Assembly (NCBI RefSeq): GCF_008868175.1
Contig: NZ_WBKT01000015.1
Span: 1 to 64,000, forward strand
DNA from: Micromonospora sp. AMSO31t
Lineage (GTDB): Bacteria; Actinomycetota; Actinomycetes; Mycobacteriales; Micromonosporaceae
Direction of reading: 5' to 3'
Length of the DNA: 64,000 bases
Shown here: positions 50,219-58,469 of the stretch, piece by piece
Position numbering within the stretch: position 1 is the stretch's first letter
Layout of the letters: each line of letters begins with the position of its first letter
Program-made: the position numbers and the translations under genes
The notes under the pieces: model-generated
Seen by the model: only the letters and a program-made list of their open reading frames with translations
Told to the model about the DNA's origin: nothing
Databases searched by the model: none

Positions 50219-50728
50219 TCAGAGCGAACGGGCGTAGCGGAGCTGGGGGACCAGGACGGTGCCGATGACGTCGTCGCGCTGCTCGCCGGTGGCCGTCCAG
50301 CCGCCCCGCTCGTAGAAGCGGCGGGCGGTCGCGTTGTCCCGGAGCACCCAGAGCGCCGCACGGGACCACCCCCGGGCCCGCATGGCGTCCAGGGCGTCCA
50401 CCATGAGCGCCCGCCCGGTGCCCCGGCCCCGCTCGGCCGGCTCTAGGTGGATGGCGTTGAGCAGGCCGGTGGCCGGGTCGCCCTCGTCGTCCGGCCCCAG
50501 ATAGCTGAAGCCGGCGAGCCGGCCGTCCCGCTCGGCCACGGTCATCCGGTGGTCCGCGCCCTCCCAGGTCAGCCGCTCGGTCCAGTACCGGCCCATCGCC
50601 TCCGGGGTGGGATCCGCCAGCGCCTCCGCGGGCAGGAACGACGAGTACGCCGCGACCCGGGACCGCTGGTGCAGGGCGCCGACAGCCATGAGGTCGGCGG
50701 CGGTGGCGGGGCGCAGGGAGACCGTCAC
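50219..50728 (-). CDS. GNAT family N-acetyltransferase
   Basis: A 169-residue GNAT protein. It starts [20 protein letters not shown]; the acetyl-CoA motif is [21 protein letters not shown]; and [19 protein letters not shown] completes motif B. The substrate is unknown; such Rim-like or amine acetyltransferases are common. The GTG at 50728 overlaps the RNase Z stop (GTGA), so the gene is translationally coupled to RNase Z and would share its structured leader. Confidence 0.87.
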   Translation of the reverse strand: MTVSLRPATAADLMAVGALHQRSRVAAYSSFLPAEALADPTPEAMGRYWTERLTWEGADHRMTVAERDGRLAGFSYLGPDDEGDPATGLLNAIHLEPAERGRGTGRALMVDALDAMRARGWSRAALWVLRDNATARRFYERGGWTATGEQRDDVIGTVLVPQLRYARSL

Positions 50729-51651
50729 CCGGCCGAGGCTACCCGGCGGGGCGGCACCTGAATCGTCATCAGGTCCTCGGCGATCACCAGCTCGCCGGCG
50801 AACGCGGAGGCCTCGTCGGCGAAGCGGCGGGGGTCCGCGTACCGCTGGGAGAAGTGGGTGAGCACGAGCGTGCGTACCCCCGACTCGGCCGCGACCCGCG
50901 CGGCCTGGCCGGCGGTGAGGTGGCCGGCCTCGGCGGCGAGGGCGGCCTCCGACTCCAGGAAGGTCGACTCGATGACCAGCAGGTCGGCGTGCTCGGCGAG
51001 CGCCCACACGCCGTCGCAGAGCCCCGTGTCCATGACGAAGGCGAACCGCTGCCCCGGTCGGGTCACGCTCACCTCGTCCCGGGTGACGCGGCGCCCGTCC
51101 AGGTCCAGGTGGCCGTCGCGGAGGAGGTGCCCGACCGCCGGGCCGGCGATGCCGTACGCGGACAGCTTCTCCGGCAGGACCCGGCAGCCGTCGGGCTCGA
51201 CGAGCCGGTAACCGTACGTCTCGATGGGGTGTCGCAGGCGGCGGGCCTCCAGCGTGCCGATGCCCAGCGTGATCCGCTGCCCGTCCGCCTCGATCGGCTC
51301 GACGGCCAGCTCGGCGGTCTCGTAGAAGCTCGACGCGTGCCGCAGCCGGGCGAAGTACTCGGCGCCCCCGGCGGGGAAGTGCACGGCCACCGGATGCGGG
51401 ACCCGGTCCAGCGAGAGCCGCTGGATCATGCCGGGCAGGCCCAGGCAGTGGTCGCCGTGGAAGTGGGTGACGCAGATCCGGGTCAGGTCGGTGGCGGAGA
51501 TCCCGCTGTGCAGCATCTGCCGCTGGCTGCCCTCGCCCGGGTCGAAGAGGAGCACCTCGTCGTCCCAGCGCAGCAGGTAGCCGTTGTGGTTGCGCTGCCG
51601 GGTGGGTGCCTGGCTGGCCGTGCCGAGCACCACCAGCTCGCGCATCGACAC
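50725..51651 (-). CDS. rnz: Ribonuclease Z
   Basis: A 308-residue metallo-beta-lactamase-fold endonuclease that trims tRNA 3' ends. The metal motif is [15 protein letters not shown] (HxHxDH, about 65-79); further ligands are in FVMDTGLCD and [10 protein letters not shown]. The N-terminus [19 protein letters not shown] is typical of the short bacterial type. The GTG at 51651 has GGAGG 8 nt upstream; an ATG two codons on is also possible. An in-frame ORF continues upstream to a GTG at 51825. The leader is long and structured (see 51675-51904). The GNAT gene follows with a 4-nt overlap. Confidence 0.92.
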   Translation of the reverse strand: MSMRELVVLGTASQAPTRQRNHNGYLLRWDDEVLLFDPGEGSQRQMLHSGISATDLTRICVTHFHGDHCLGLPGMIQRLSLDRVPHPVAVHFPAGGAEYFARLRHASSFYETAELAVEPIEADGQRITLGIGTLEARRLRHPIETYGYRLVEPDGCRVLPEKLSAYGIAGPAVGHLLRDGHLDLDGRRVTRDEVSVTRPGQRFAFVMDTGLCDGVWALAEHADLLVIESTFLESEAALAAEAGHLTAGQAARVAAESGVRTLVLTHFSQRYADPRRFADEASAFAGELVIAEDLMTIQVPPRRVASAG

Positions 51652-51674
51652 GCTGCACCCCTCCGGATATGAAG

Positions 51675-51904
51675 CGACCCCCGGGGCTTCCGCGCTCGCG
51701 CGCGGGCCGGCTGGACTGGGCCGGCACCCCGGGGGTCGGGTGGCTGTCGTGGTTTCGCCGCACCGCTGCCACACGGTCTCGACGATGGTGCCTTGCTGCC
51801 CGCCTCGCGGCGGGCGGGATTTCACTGTCGAGGACAGCGGCTAGCGGACAGCCACCTCACGAGTCCGATTGCTATACAAGTCTGGACCACCTCCTTTCCC
51901 GTGT
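51675..51904 (-). ncRNA. Structured 5' leader RNA of RNase Z
   Basis: Reading the minus strand from the predicted start near 51904: an extended ribosome-binding sequence AAAGGAGGTGGTCCAG (51897-51882), then nested helices S1 51856-51847/51748-51739 (10 perfect pairs), S2 51840-51833/51770-51763 (8 pairs, one G-U), S3 51832-51827/51783-51778 (6 pairs) and S4 51815-51809/51804-51798 (7 pairs, GCGA tetraloop). Next is a three-way junction: outer stem 51738-51727/51686-51675 (12 perfect pairs) enclosing two 6-bp hairpins (51725-51720/51711-51706 and 51705-51700/51695-51690, the latter with a GCGA loop). The junction ends 23 nt before the RNase Z start. Some stems contain self-complementary CCCCGGGG or GCCGGC, so alternatives exist. 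I do not recognise an Rfam family. Confidence 0.5.
51841..51879 (-). CDS. Putative 12-residue leader peptide
   Basis: A TTG at 51879 lies 2 nt after the extended ribosome-binding sequence (10 nt after AGGAGG) and opens a 12-codon frame (Leu/Met-Y-S-N-R-T-R-E-V-A-V-R) that ends with TAG at 51843-51841, directly before helix S2. The codons overlap the 5' arm of helix S1, so a translating ribosome would melt it. A second short frame, GTG at 51860 to TGA at 51822, also encodes 12 residues and ends by overlapping a GTG (51825) in frame with rnz. Whether either is translated is unknown. Confidence 0.35.
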   Translation of the reverse strand: MYSNRTREVAVR

Positions 51905-51910
51905 ACCGCC

Positions 51911-51940
51911 ACGCTATCGACTTCCCGTCGGGCTCGGCAA
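51911..51940 (-). promoter_or_regulatory. Promoter of the RNase Z leader (TTGCCG-N18-TAGCGT)
   Basis: On the minus strand the -35 TTGCCG is at 51940-51935 and the -10 TAGCGT at 51916-51911, with an 18-nt spacer. This is a good match to actinobacterial housekeeping promoters (TTGNNN-N18-TANNNT) and puts the transcript start near 51904, just before the extended ribosome-binding sequence. Confidence 0.6.
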
Positions 51941-52066
51941 CGGATTTGGATCACAGGCCGGACCGGGAATCGTCGGCGGGTGTTTTGTAGCGATCGAACC
52001 CGACCCACTTTCCCGCCATCCGCCGGTCGGTCTGTTCCACCCAGGTGCCGGAAGGCGCTCTGCTGC

Positions 52067-52229
52067 TCGCCGCCTTTCGAGCTGATGTCTCAGGCGACTC
52101 AGGGGCGGGGCCTACCGCCGCGGCCCGGCCGGGGAACGGACGGTCAGCGGTGCCCGGCGGGTCCGGGGCAGGGCCCCGGTGTGCGGCGGACCGACGAGTC
52201 GTTCGTGACATCAGCTCGAAAGGCGGCGA
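52067..52229. repeat. 23-bp perfect inverted repeat flanking a 117-bp spacer
   Basis: Arms 52067-52089 and 52207-52229 are exact reverse complements; the inner part of each reads GCCTTTCGAGCTGATGTC (18 nt, in the left-arm orientation). The spacer contains a 7-bp hairpin (52163-52169/52173-52179). The right arm ends 29 nt past the M42 peptidase stop, at the 3' end of the NAGGN operon. A related copy of the motif lies upstream of that operon at 57078-57095. It could act as a terminator or be a short non-coding repeat element. The stretch 51941-52066 holds nothing else I can identify. Confidence 0.75.
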
Positions 52230-52258
52230 CGACCTGTCCCCGCCCCCGCCGCCGCACG

Positions 52259-53434
52259 TCACTCCACCCCGATCGGGCCCTCGCGGGGGCCCTCCTCGGA
52301 GGCGGGCTGGACGGCCAGCGACGGGAAGTCGGCCAGGTCGCCCTCGGGTTCGGCGTCCCACTCGGGGAAGACCAGCGGCTTCTGCAGGTAGAGGCAGAGC
52401 AGTTGGGCCAGGTGCCGCAGCCCGTCCAGGTGGGTGCGCTCGTGCCCGTGGGTGGCGTCCACGCCGAAGCCGAGCAGCGCCACCCGGGCGTGCGCGCCCG
52501 CCTCGACCGCCGCCGCCACGTCCGAGCGGTAGTAGTCGAAGACGTCCCGGACCAGCTCGACGCCGTGCTCCCGGGCGATGGCGGCAAGGTGCCGGGTGAG
52601 GTGGTAGTCGAACGGCCCCACCCCGTCGCCCATGGCCAGGGTGGCGGCGTCCTCCCGGGACTGCTGGCCGGGCGCGACCACCGCGGCGTCCACCGAGACG
52701 ATCTCCGCGACGTCGGGGTCGAGGCCGTGGCTTGCCCCGTGCCCGATCTCCTCGGTGACCGTGACCAGCAGGTGCGCCGTGACCGCCGGGGTGACGCCCG
52801 CGTCGACCAGCGCCTTGAACGCGGTCAGCACGGCGGCCACCCCGGCCTTGTCGTCCAGGTGCCGGGACTTGACGTACCCGCTCGGGGTGATCGTCGGGTT
52901 GGCGAGCAGCGCGACGAAGTCCCCGGCGTCGACCCCGAGCGCCCGGAGCCCGGCCTCGTCGGTGACCGGCTCGTCGACCCGGACCTCGACCAGCTCCCAG
53001 CCGACGCCCTGGAGGTCGACGCCCTCGTTGTAGCGGTGACCGCTGGCCTTCAACGGCAGCACCTGCCCGGTGATCACCCGGTCCAGGTCGTCGGTGAAGA
53101 TCCGCACGTGGGCGCCCTCGGCGAAGCGGGCGCTGTGCGTGCCGATCGGGTTCACCTCCAGCCGGCCGTTCTCCTTCAGCCGCTTCACCATGCCGCCGAT
53201 GGTGTCGGTGTGCACCACGATCGCCCGGTCGGCGCCGGTCGACCGCGGCCCGGGCAGGGACGCGCTGAGCGCCCCGCGCCGGGTCACCGTCGAGGGGATG
53301 CCGAGGGCCGAGAGCCGCTCGCCCACGTACTGCTGCACGTGGTCGGTACGCCCCGACGGGCTGGGGATCTCCAGCAGCTCGACGAGCACCTGGCGCAGGT
53401 AGTCGAGGTCGAGTTCCAGCGGCTTCGGGCTCAC
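52259..53434 (-). CDS. M42 family metallopeptidase of the NAGGN osmolyte operon
   Basis: A 391-residue dinuclear metallo-aminopeptidase-like enzyme. Metal-site motifs are IVVHTDTIGGMV (His), KSRHLDDKAGVAAV (Asp), TVTEEIGHGASHG (Glu pair), SVDAAVV (Asp) and GHERTHLDGL (His). The family includes a clade consistently encoded with NAGGN synthesis genes, where it may recycle or adjust the dipeptide; this role is not established. The GTG at 53434 overlaps the synthetase stop (GTGA). It is the last gene of the operon. Confidence 0.9.
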   Translation of the reverse strand: MSPKPLELDLDYLRQVLVELLEIPSPSGRTDHVQQYVGERLSALGIPSTVTRRGALSASLPGPRSTGADRAIVVHTDTIGGMVKRLKENGRLEVNPIGTHSARFAEGAHVRIFTDDLDRVITGQVLPLKASGHRYNEGVDLQGVGWELVEVRVDEPVTDEAGLRALGVDAGDFVALLANPTITPSGYVKSRHLDDKAGVAAVLTAFKALVDAGVTPAVTAHLLVTVTEEIGHGASHGLDPDVAEIVSVDAAVVAPGQQSREDAATLAMGDGVGPFDYHLTRHLAAIAREHGVELVRDVFDYYRSDVAAAVEAGAHARVALLGFGVDATHGHERTHLDGLRHLAQLLCLYLQKPLVFPEWDAEPEGDLADFPSLAVQPASEEGPREGPIGVE

Positions 53435-55257
53435 GCGGCCCCTCCCGCGCCGGCCGGCGACCAGAGCCGCCGCGGCGCCCGGGTGCCGGGGAAGAGCAGG
53501 TCGACGAAGCGTTCGGCGGTCGGCTGCGGCTCGTGGTTGGCCAGGCCGGGCCGCTCGTTCGCCTCGATGAACACGTGCTCCGGCCGGTCGGCGGCGGGGA
53601 CCAGCAGGTCCAGCCCGGTGACCGGGATGTCCAGCGCCCGGCTGGCCGTCACGCACGCCTCGGCGATGGCCGGGTGCAGCTCGGCGGTCACGTCGTGGAT
53701 GGTGCCCCCGGTGTGCAGGTTCGCGGTCCGGCGGACCGCCAGCACCTGCCCCTCGGGGAGCACGTCGTGCATCCGGTGACCGGCCTCGGCCACCACCTCG
53801 CGGGTCATGTCGTCGATCGGGATCCGGGACTCGCCGCCGGTGGCGGCCGCGCGGCGGCGGCTCTGCCGCTCGATCAGCTCGGTGACGTCGTGCACGCCGT
53901 CCCCGGTGATCTGCGCGGGCCGGCGGACCGCCGCGGCCACCACCTCGTGGTCGATGACGATCACCCGCAGGTCCTCGCCCGCCCGCAGTTCCTCGATCAG
54001 CACGTCCGGGCAGAATCGGCGGGCCAGGTCGACGGCGGCGGTCAGCGCCTCCGGCTTGCGGACCCCGACCGTGATCCCGTTGCCCTGCTCGCCCCGGGCC
54101 GGCTTCACCACCACGGGGCCGACATCGGCCAGGAACGCCAGGTCGTCGGCGTCGCCGGTGGCCGTCCGGCCGCGCGGCACCGACAGGCCCGCCTCGGTGA
54201 GGATGCGCCGGGTGACCCGCTTGTCGTCGCAGCGGCTCATCGCCACCGCCGAGGTCAGCTCGGAGAGCGACTCCCGGGTGTGGACCGTCCGGCCGCCGAT
54301 GCTCAGCCGCAGCTCGCCCCAGCGCGGATCGGTCACCTCCACCCGGATGCCGCGCCGCATGGCCTCGTCCGCGACGATCTTCGCGTACGGGTTCAGCTCG
54401 TCGTAGCCGGCCGGCATGGCGGGCAGGAACAGCCGCTCGTTGATCGGGTTCTTCCGCTTCACGCACAGCGTCCCGGTGCGGTGGAAGCCGAGGCGCTCGT
54501 AGAGCCGGATCGCCCCTGAGTTCTCGGCCAGCACCGACAGGTCCACGTACGCCCGGCCCCGCGCGTCGAGCCGGTCGGCCAGCGCGGTGAGCAGCGCCTG
54601 GCCGGTGCCGGGCGGGGCGGTGTTGAAGTCCACGGTCAGGCACCAGAGGCTGGCGCCGTTCTCCGGGTCGCCGAAGACCGCGACGTGGTCCACGCCCGTG
54701 ATGGTGCCGACCACCTCGCCGGTGGCGTCCTCCGCGACCAGGTGCAGGAACCGGTCGGTGCCGGCGTTGTCGACAAGCACCTCCACCGGCGCCGTGACCA
54801 TGCCGTTGCGGGCGTAGATCCGGTTCACCGCGTCCGCGTCGTCGGCGTCGCGCAGCGGCCGGACGGCCAGCCCGGGAATGTCACCGCTCTCGGTGGCGGC
54901 CGGCCGCCGCTCGCCCAGCGGCAGCCGGTAGGTCAGCGACGGGTCGATGAACAGCTCGTCGGGGAGGCGGGAGACCAGCACGTGCGGGTCGCGCAGGTAG
55001 ATGCAGATGTCGCGGGCGCCGACGGCCTCGGAGCGCAGCACGTCGGCGACCTCGACCTGCTCGGCGAAGGTCTGCCCGAAGACCAGCCGGCCCCAGCCGC
55101 AGTCGAGCACCACGCCGGACCCGTCGCCGGGCTCCCGGCGCGGCTCCGGGGTGCCGGGCGCCACCGGGTCGCCGCCCGGGCCGACCCGCTCCCGGCGCCG
55201 GCCCAGCATCCGCTCCCGGTCGGTCCGCGCGGTTCCGGTCGCGAGGGTGTCGGTCAC
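53431..55257 (-). CDS. ngg: N-acetylglutaminylglutamine synthetase (GNAT/ATP-grasp fusion)
   Basis: A 608-residue two-domain enzyme. The GNAT domain (about 131-275) has LAVRPLRDADDADAVNRIYA at its start and VDLSVLAENSGAIRLYERLGF near its end. The ATP-grasp domain (about 300-590) has the nucleotide and metal residues in VVVKPARGEQGNGITVGV, DVLIEELRAGEDLRVIVID and VFIEANERPGL. The fusion both acetylates glutamine and joins two glutamines, giving N-acetylglutaminylglutamine. The GTG at 55257 starts 2 nt after the amidotransferase stop. Residues 1-120 are a less conserved N-terminal region. Confidence 0.92.
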   Translation of the reverse strand: MTDTLATGTARTDRERMLGRRRERVGPGGDPVAPGTPEPRREPGDGSGVVLDCGWGRLVFGQTFAEQVEVADVLRSEAVGARDICIYLRDPHVLVSRLPDELFIDPSLTYRLPLGERRPAATESGDIPGLAVRPLRDADDADAVNRIYARNGMVTAPVEVLVDNAGTDRFLHLVAEDATGEVVGTITGVDHVAVFGDPENGASLWCLTVDFNTAPPGTGQALLTALADRLDARGRAYVDLSVLAENSGAIRLYERLGFHRTGTLCVKRKNPINERLFLPAMPAGYDELNPYAKIVADEAMRRGIRVEVTDPRWGELRLSIGGRTVHTRESLSELTSAVAMSRCDDKRVTRRILTEAGLSVPRGRTATGDADDLAFLADVGPVVVKPARGEQGNGITVGVRKPEALTAAVDLARRFCPDVLIEELRAGEDLRVIVIDHEVVAAAVRRPAQITGDGVHDVTELIERQSRRRAAATGGESRIPIDDMTREVVAEAGHRMHDVLPEGQVLAVRRTANLHTGGTIHDVTAELHPAIAEACVTASRALDIPVTGLDLLVPAADRPEHVFIEANERPGLANHEPQPTAERFVDLLFPGTRAPRRLWSPAGAGGAA

Positions 55258-55259
55258 GG

Positions 55260-57044
55260 TCAGTCGATTCCGTGGCTCTGGAGCCACATCTCGAGAAGTC
55301 CCAGCTGCCACAGCTTGTTTCCGTTCAACGGGGTCAGTTCGGCGTTCGGGTCGGCGAGCAGCGCGTCGACGTAGTCGGTGCGGAACAGGTCGCGGCGGCG
55401 CGCCTCGGGCGCGGTGAGCGCGTCGCGTACCCGGTCGAGGAGCTTGTCCTCCAGATGGGTGAGGCCCGGGACGGGGAAGTAGCCCTTCGGCCGGTCGATG
55501 ACCTCGTGCGGCAGGACCCGCCGGCCGATCTCCTTGAGCACGCCCTTGCCGCCCTGGGCCAGCTTCAGCTCCGGCGGGCAGCTCGCGGCCAGCTCTACGA
55601 ACTCGTGGTCGAGGAACGGCACGCGGGCCTCCAGCCCGTGCGCCATGGTCATGTTGTCGACCCGCTTGACCGGGTCGTCGGTGAGCATGACCTGGGTGTC
55701 GATGCGCAGGCCGGCGTCCACGGCGGTCTGCGCCCCGGGCCGGCCGAGGTGCGCGGCCACGAACTCCCGCGCCGGGTCGCCGTCGGCCAGCCACGCCGGG
55801 TTGAGCACCCGGGCCAGGCCGGCCGCGTCGCGGTCGAAGAACGCCTTCGCGTACGTCTCCAGCGCCCGCTCCCGGTCGACGTCGGCGAGCGGCGGGTACC
55901 AGTGGTAGCCGCCCAGGATCTCGTCCGCGCCCTGACCCGACTGGACCACCTTCACGTGCCGGGCGACCTCCTGGCTGAGCAGCCAGAACGCGACGCAGTC
56001 GTGGCTGACCATCGGTTCGCTCATCGCCGCGACGGCGGCCTCCAGCGGCGGCAGCAGGTCGCCGGTGGGCACCCGGATCTGGTGGTGGTCGGTGCCGAAG
56101 GTCTTCGCGACCAGGTCGGAGTAGACGAACTCGTCACCCTCCCGGCCGCCCACCGCGTCGAAGCCGATGGAGAAGGTGGACAGCCCCGACTGCCCCTCGC
56201 CGGCCAGCAGCGCGACCACCAGGCTGGAGTCGAGCCCGCCGGAGAGCAGCACGCCCACCGGCACGTCGGCCACCATCCGGCGGCGGACCGCGGTGGTCAG
56301 CGACTCCAGCAGCGCGTCCTGCCAGTCCCGCTCGGACCAGCCGGCCCGCTCGCTCGCACGGGTGAAGGCCGGGTCCCAGTAGACCCGGTCGTGGGCGGTG
56401 CCGTCCGGCTCGTACACGCGGATCGTGGCCGGGGGGAGCTTGGCGACGCCGCGCAGGATGGTCCGCGGCGGCGGCACGATGCTGTGGAAGCTCAGGTAGT
56501 GGGCGAGCGCCACCGGGTCGATGCCGGTGTCGACGCCGCCGCCGGCCAGCAGGGCCGGCAGGGTCGAGGCGAAGCGCACCACGCCGGGGCTCTCGGCCAG
56601 GTAGAGCGGTTTGATGCCGAGCCGGTCCCGGGCCAGCACGAGGCGGCCGGTGTCGCGCTCGCTGATCGCCACCGCGAACATGCCGACGAGGTGGTCGACG
56701 AAGTCGAGCCCCCACTCGGCGTACGCCTTGACGACGACCTCGCTGTCGCCGGCCGAGAAGAAGCGGTGCCCCCGGGCCTGCAACTTCTCGCGCAGCTCGC
56801 GGTAGTTGTAGATGCAGCCGTTGAAGACGCCGGTGAGCCCGGCGGCGGCATCGACGAGGGGCTGACCGCTGGCGGCCGAGAGGTCGATGATCTTCAGGCG
56901 GCGGTGGCCGAGGGCCACCGGCCCCTGGGACCAGACCCCACTGTCGTCCGGGCCCCGGTCGCTCATGGTGGCCGCCATCCGCTCCACCGCCGCGACATCG
57001 GCCCGCGATCCGTCCCGTCGGAACTCTCCTGCCAGTCCGCACAT
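55260..57044 (-). CDS. asnO: N-acetylglutaminylglutamine amidotransferase (asparagine synthetase-like)
   Basis: A 594-residue class II amidotransferase. The start is ATG 57044 because it places the catalytic Cys at position 2 (MCGLAGEFRRDG). The glutaminase domain (about 1-210) includes SDRGPDDSGVW and NGCIYNYRELR. The synthetase domain has the pyrophosphate loop VLLSGGLDSSLVVALLAG (about 263-280) and GQGADEILGGYHWYP. In NAGGN systems it amidates N-acetylglutaminylglutamine to the final osmoprotectant, as known from Pseudomonas and Sinorhizobium. It is the first gene of the three-gene operon; the upstream region has a repeat motif at 57078-57095. Confidence 0.92.
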   Translation of the reverse strand: MCGLAGEFRRDGSRADVAAVERMAATMSDRGPDDSGVWSQGPVALGHRRLKIIDLSAASGQPLVDAAAGLTGVFNGCIYNYRELREKLQARGHRFFSAGDSEVVVKAYAEWGLDFVDHLVGMFAVAISERDTGRLVLARDRLGIKPLYLAESPGVVRFASTLPALLAGGGVDTGIDPVALAHYLSFHSIVPPPRTILRGVAKLPPATIRVYEPDGTAHDRVYWDPAFTRASERAGWSERDWQDALLESLTTAVRRRMVADVPVGVLLSGGLDSSLVVALLAGEGQSGLSTFSIGFDAVGGREGDEFVYSDLVAKTFGTDHHQIRVPTGDLLPPLEAAVAAMSEPMVSHDCVAFWLLSQEVARHVKVVQSGQGADEILGGYHWYPPLADVDRERALETYAKAFFDRDAAGLARVLNPAWLADGDPAREFVAAHLGRPGAQTAVDAGLRIDTQVMLTDDPVKRVDNMTMAHGLEARVPFLDHEFVELAASCPPELKLAQGGKGVLKEIGRRVLPHEVIDRPKGYFPVPGLTHLEDKLLDRVRDALTAPEARRRDLFRTDYVDALLADPNAELTPLNGNKLWQLGLLEMWLQSHGID

Positions 57045-57077
57045 GCCCGGCAATGCTGCCAGACGATGTTGCAGTTC

Positions 57078-57095
57078 GCCTGTTGAGCTGATGTC
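57078..57095. repeat. Third copy of the GAGCTGATGTC motif, upstream of asnO
   Basis: GCCTGTTGAGCTGATGTC matches the inner 18 nt of the inverted-repeat arms at 52067-52089 and 52207-52229 at 16 of 18 positions. It is 33 nt upstream of the asnO start, so the same motif brackets the NAGGN operon on both sides. Confidence 0.6.
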
Positions 57096-57194
57096 GGGGG
57101 AGTTACGGCTTTGCTAGGATGCGCGCCCACGTCGAGCCGACGGCTGGCCTGCGCGAAGATCCGATGGCCGGGCGGGCCGGGTGCCCGAATCGGA

Positions 57195-57229
57195 CCGGGC
57201 CCGCGGTGTGACAAACACCGCAGGCCCGG
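57195..57229 (-). terminator. Hairpin terminator after msrA
   Basis: Arms 57195-57209 and 57215-57229 pair at 14 of 15 positions around GACAA. It begins 20 nt past the msrA stop on the minus strand and separates msrA from the NAGGN operon. Confidence 0.82.
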
Positions 57230-57248
57230 GAAACGCCCGTCGAGTCGG

Positions 57249-57911
<663 letters not shown>

Positions 57912-57987
57912 GGTGGGACTCCTCTCTAGGCTTTCCCAGCGTGTGCAACAGCGCCGGTCCCCGGTTCCTTACCCGAGGGTCCCGGCC

Positions 57988-58401
57988 TCAGGCGAGCGCG
58001 GCGGCCATCCGGCCCGCGAAGTCCTCGGCCTCCGCGTCGTCGGCGTAGCGGGTCCGCGGCCAGAAGAAGCCGCGCAGCCCGTCCCCCTTCGTCCGGGGCA
58101 CGACATGGGTGTGCAGGTGGGGCACCGACTGGGACACCTTGTTGTTCATGGCCACGAACGTCCCACCGGACCCCAGGCCCGCCTCCACGGCCACGGCGAG
58201 CCGCTGCACCAGCCGGAAGTAGCCGGGCAGCGCGTCGGCCGGCAGGTCGGCCAGGGTGACCAGGTGGGTGCGCGGCACCACGAGCACGTGGCCCTTGAAC
58301 ACCGGCCGGGTGTCCAGGAAGGCCACCCCGTCCGCCTCGTCGGCGACCCGGAACGCCGGCACCTCGCCCGCCACGATCCCGCAGAACACGCACCCGCTCA
58401 C
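57988..58401 (-). CDS. HIT family protein
   Basis: A 137-residue nucleotide hydrolase or transferase. The histidine triad is HLHTHVVP (about residues 95-102). A CVFC pair at 4-7 begins the fold and may bind zinc with downstream residues, as in actinobacterial HIT proteins. Likely substrates are adenosine phosphoramidates or dinucleoside polyphosphates. The start is GTG at 58401, 68 nt from the divergent metB start. The stop is 76 nt from msrA, so co-transcription is possible. Confidence 0.9.
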   Translation of the reverse strand: MSGCVFCGIVAGEVPAFRVADEADGVAFLDTRPVFKGHVLVVPRTHLVTLADLPADALPGYFRLVQRLAVAVEAGLGSGGTFVAMNNKVSQSVPHLHTHVVPRTKGDGLRGFFWPRTRYADDAEAEDFAGRMAAALA

Positions 58402-58456
58402 CCCGCCAGGCTAGGCGCTGACGGCGGGTTCCGGGCGGTGGGGCGGGCGGGCGGAC

Positions 58457-58462
58457 TAACGT
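58457..58462 (+). promoter_or_regulatory. -10-like box of metB, leaderless start
   Basis: TAACGT lies 7 nt before the ATG at 58470, so transcription probably begins at the start codon. No convincing -35 is seen. Confidence 0.45.
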
Positions 58463-58469
58463 CTCGGGA

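Noticed and set aside
51675-51904. Known riboswitch (SAM, cobalamin, TPP, c-di-AMP, T-box) as explanation of the rnz leader
   Set aside because: None of the conserved cores of these classes is visible; left as an unassigned structured leader.
52067-52229. MITE or insertion-sequence remnant
   Set aside because: No transposase fragment, no clear target-site duplication, and the 117-bp spacer has its own hairpin; the perfect arms fit a terminator or repeat element as well.
51951-52361. Open frame of 136 codons on the minus strand in the gap before rnz
   Set aside because: Low-complexity Arg/Gly/Pro sequence that overlaps the M42 gene end and the inverted repeat; not supported as a gene.
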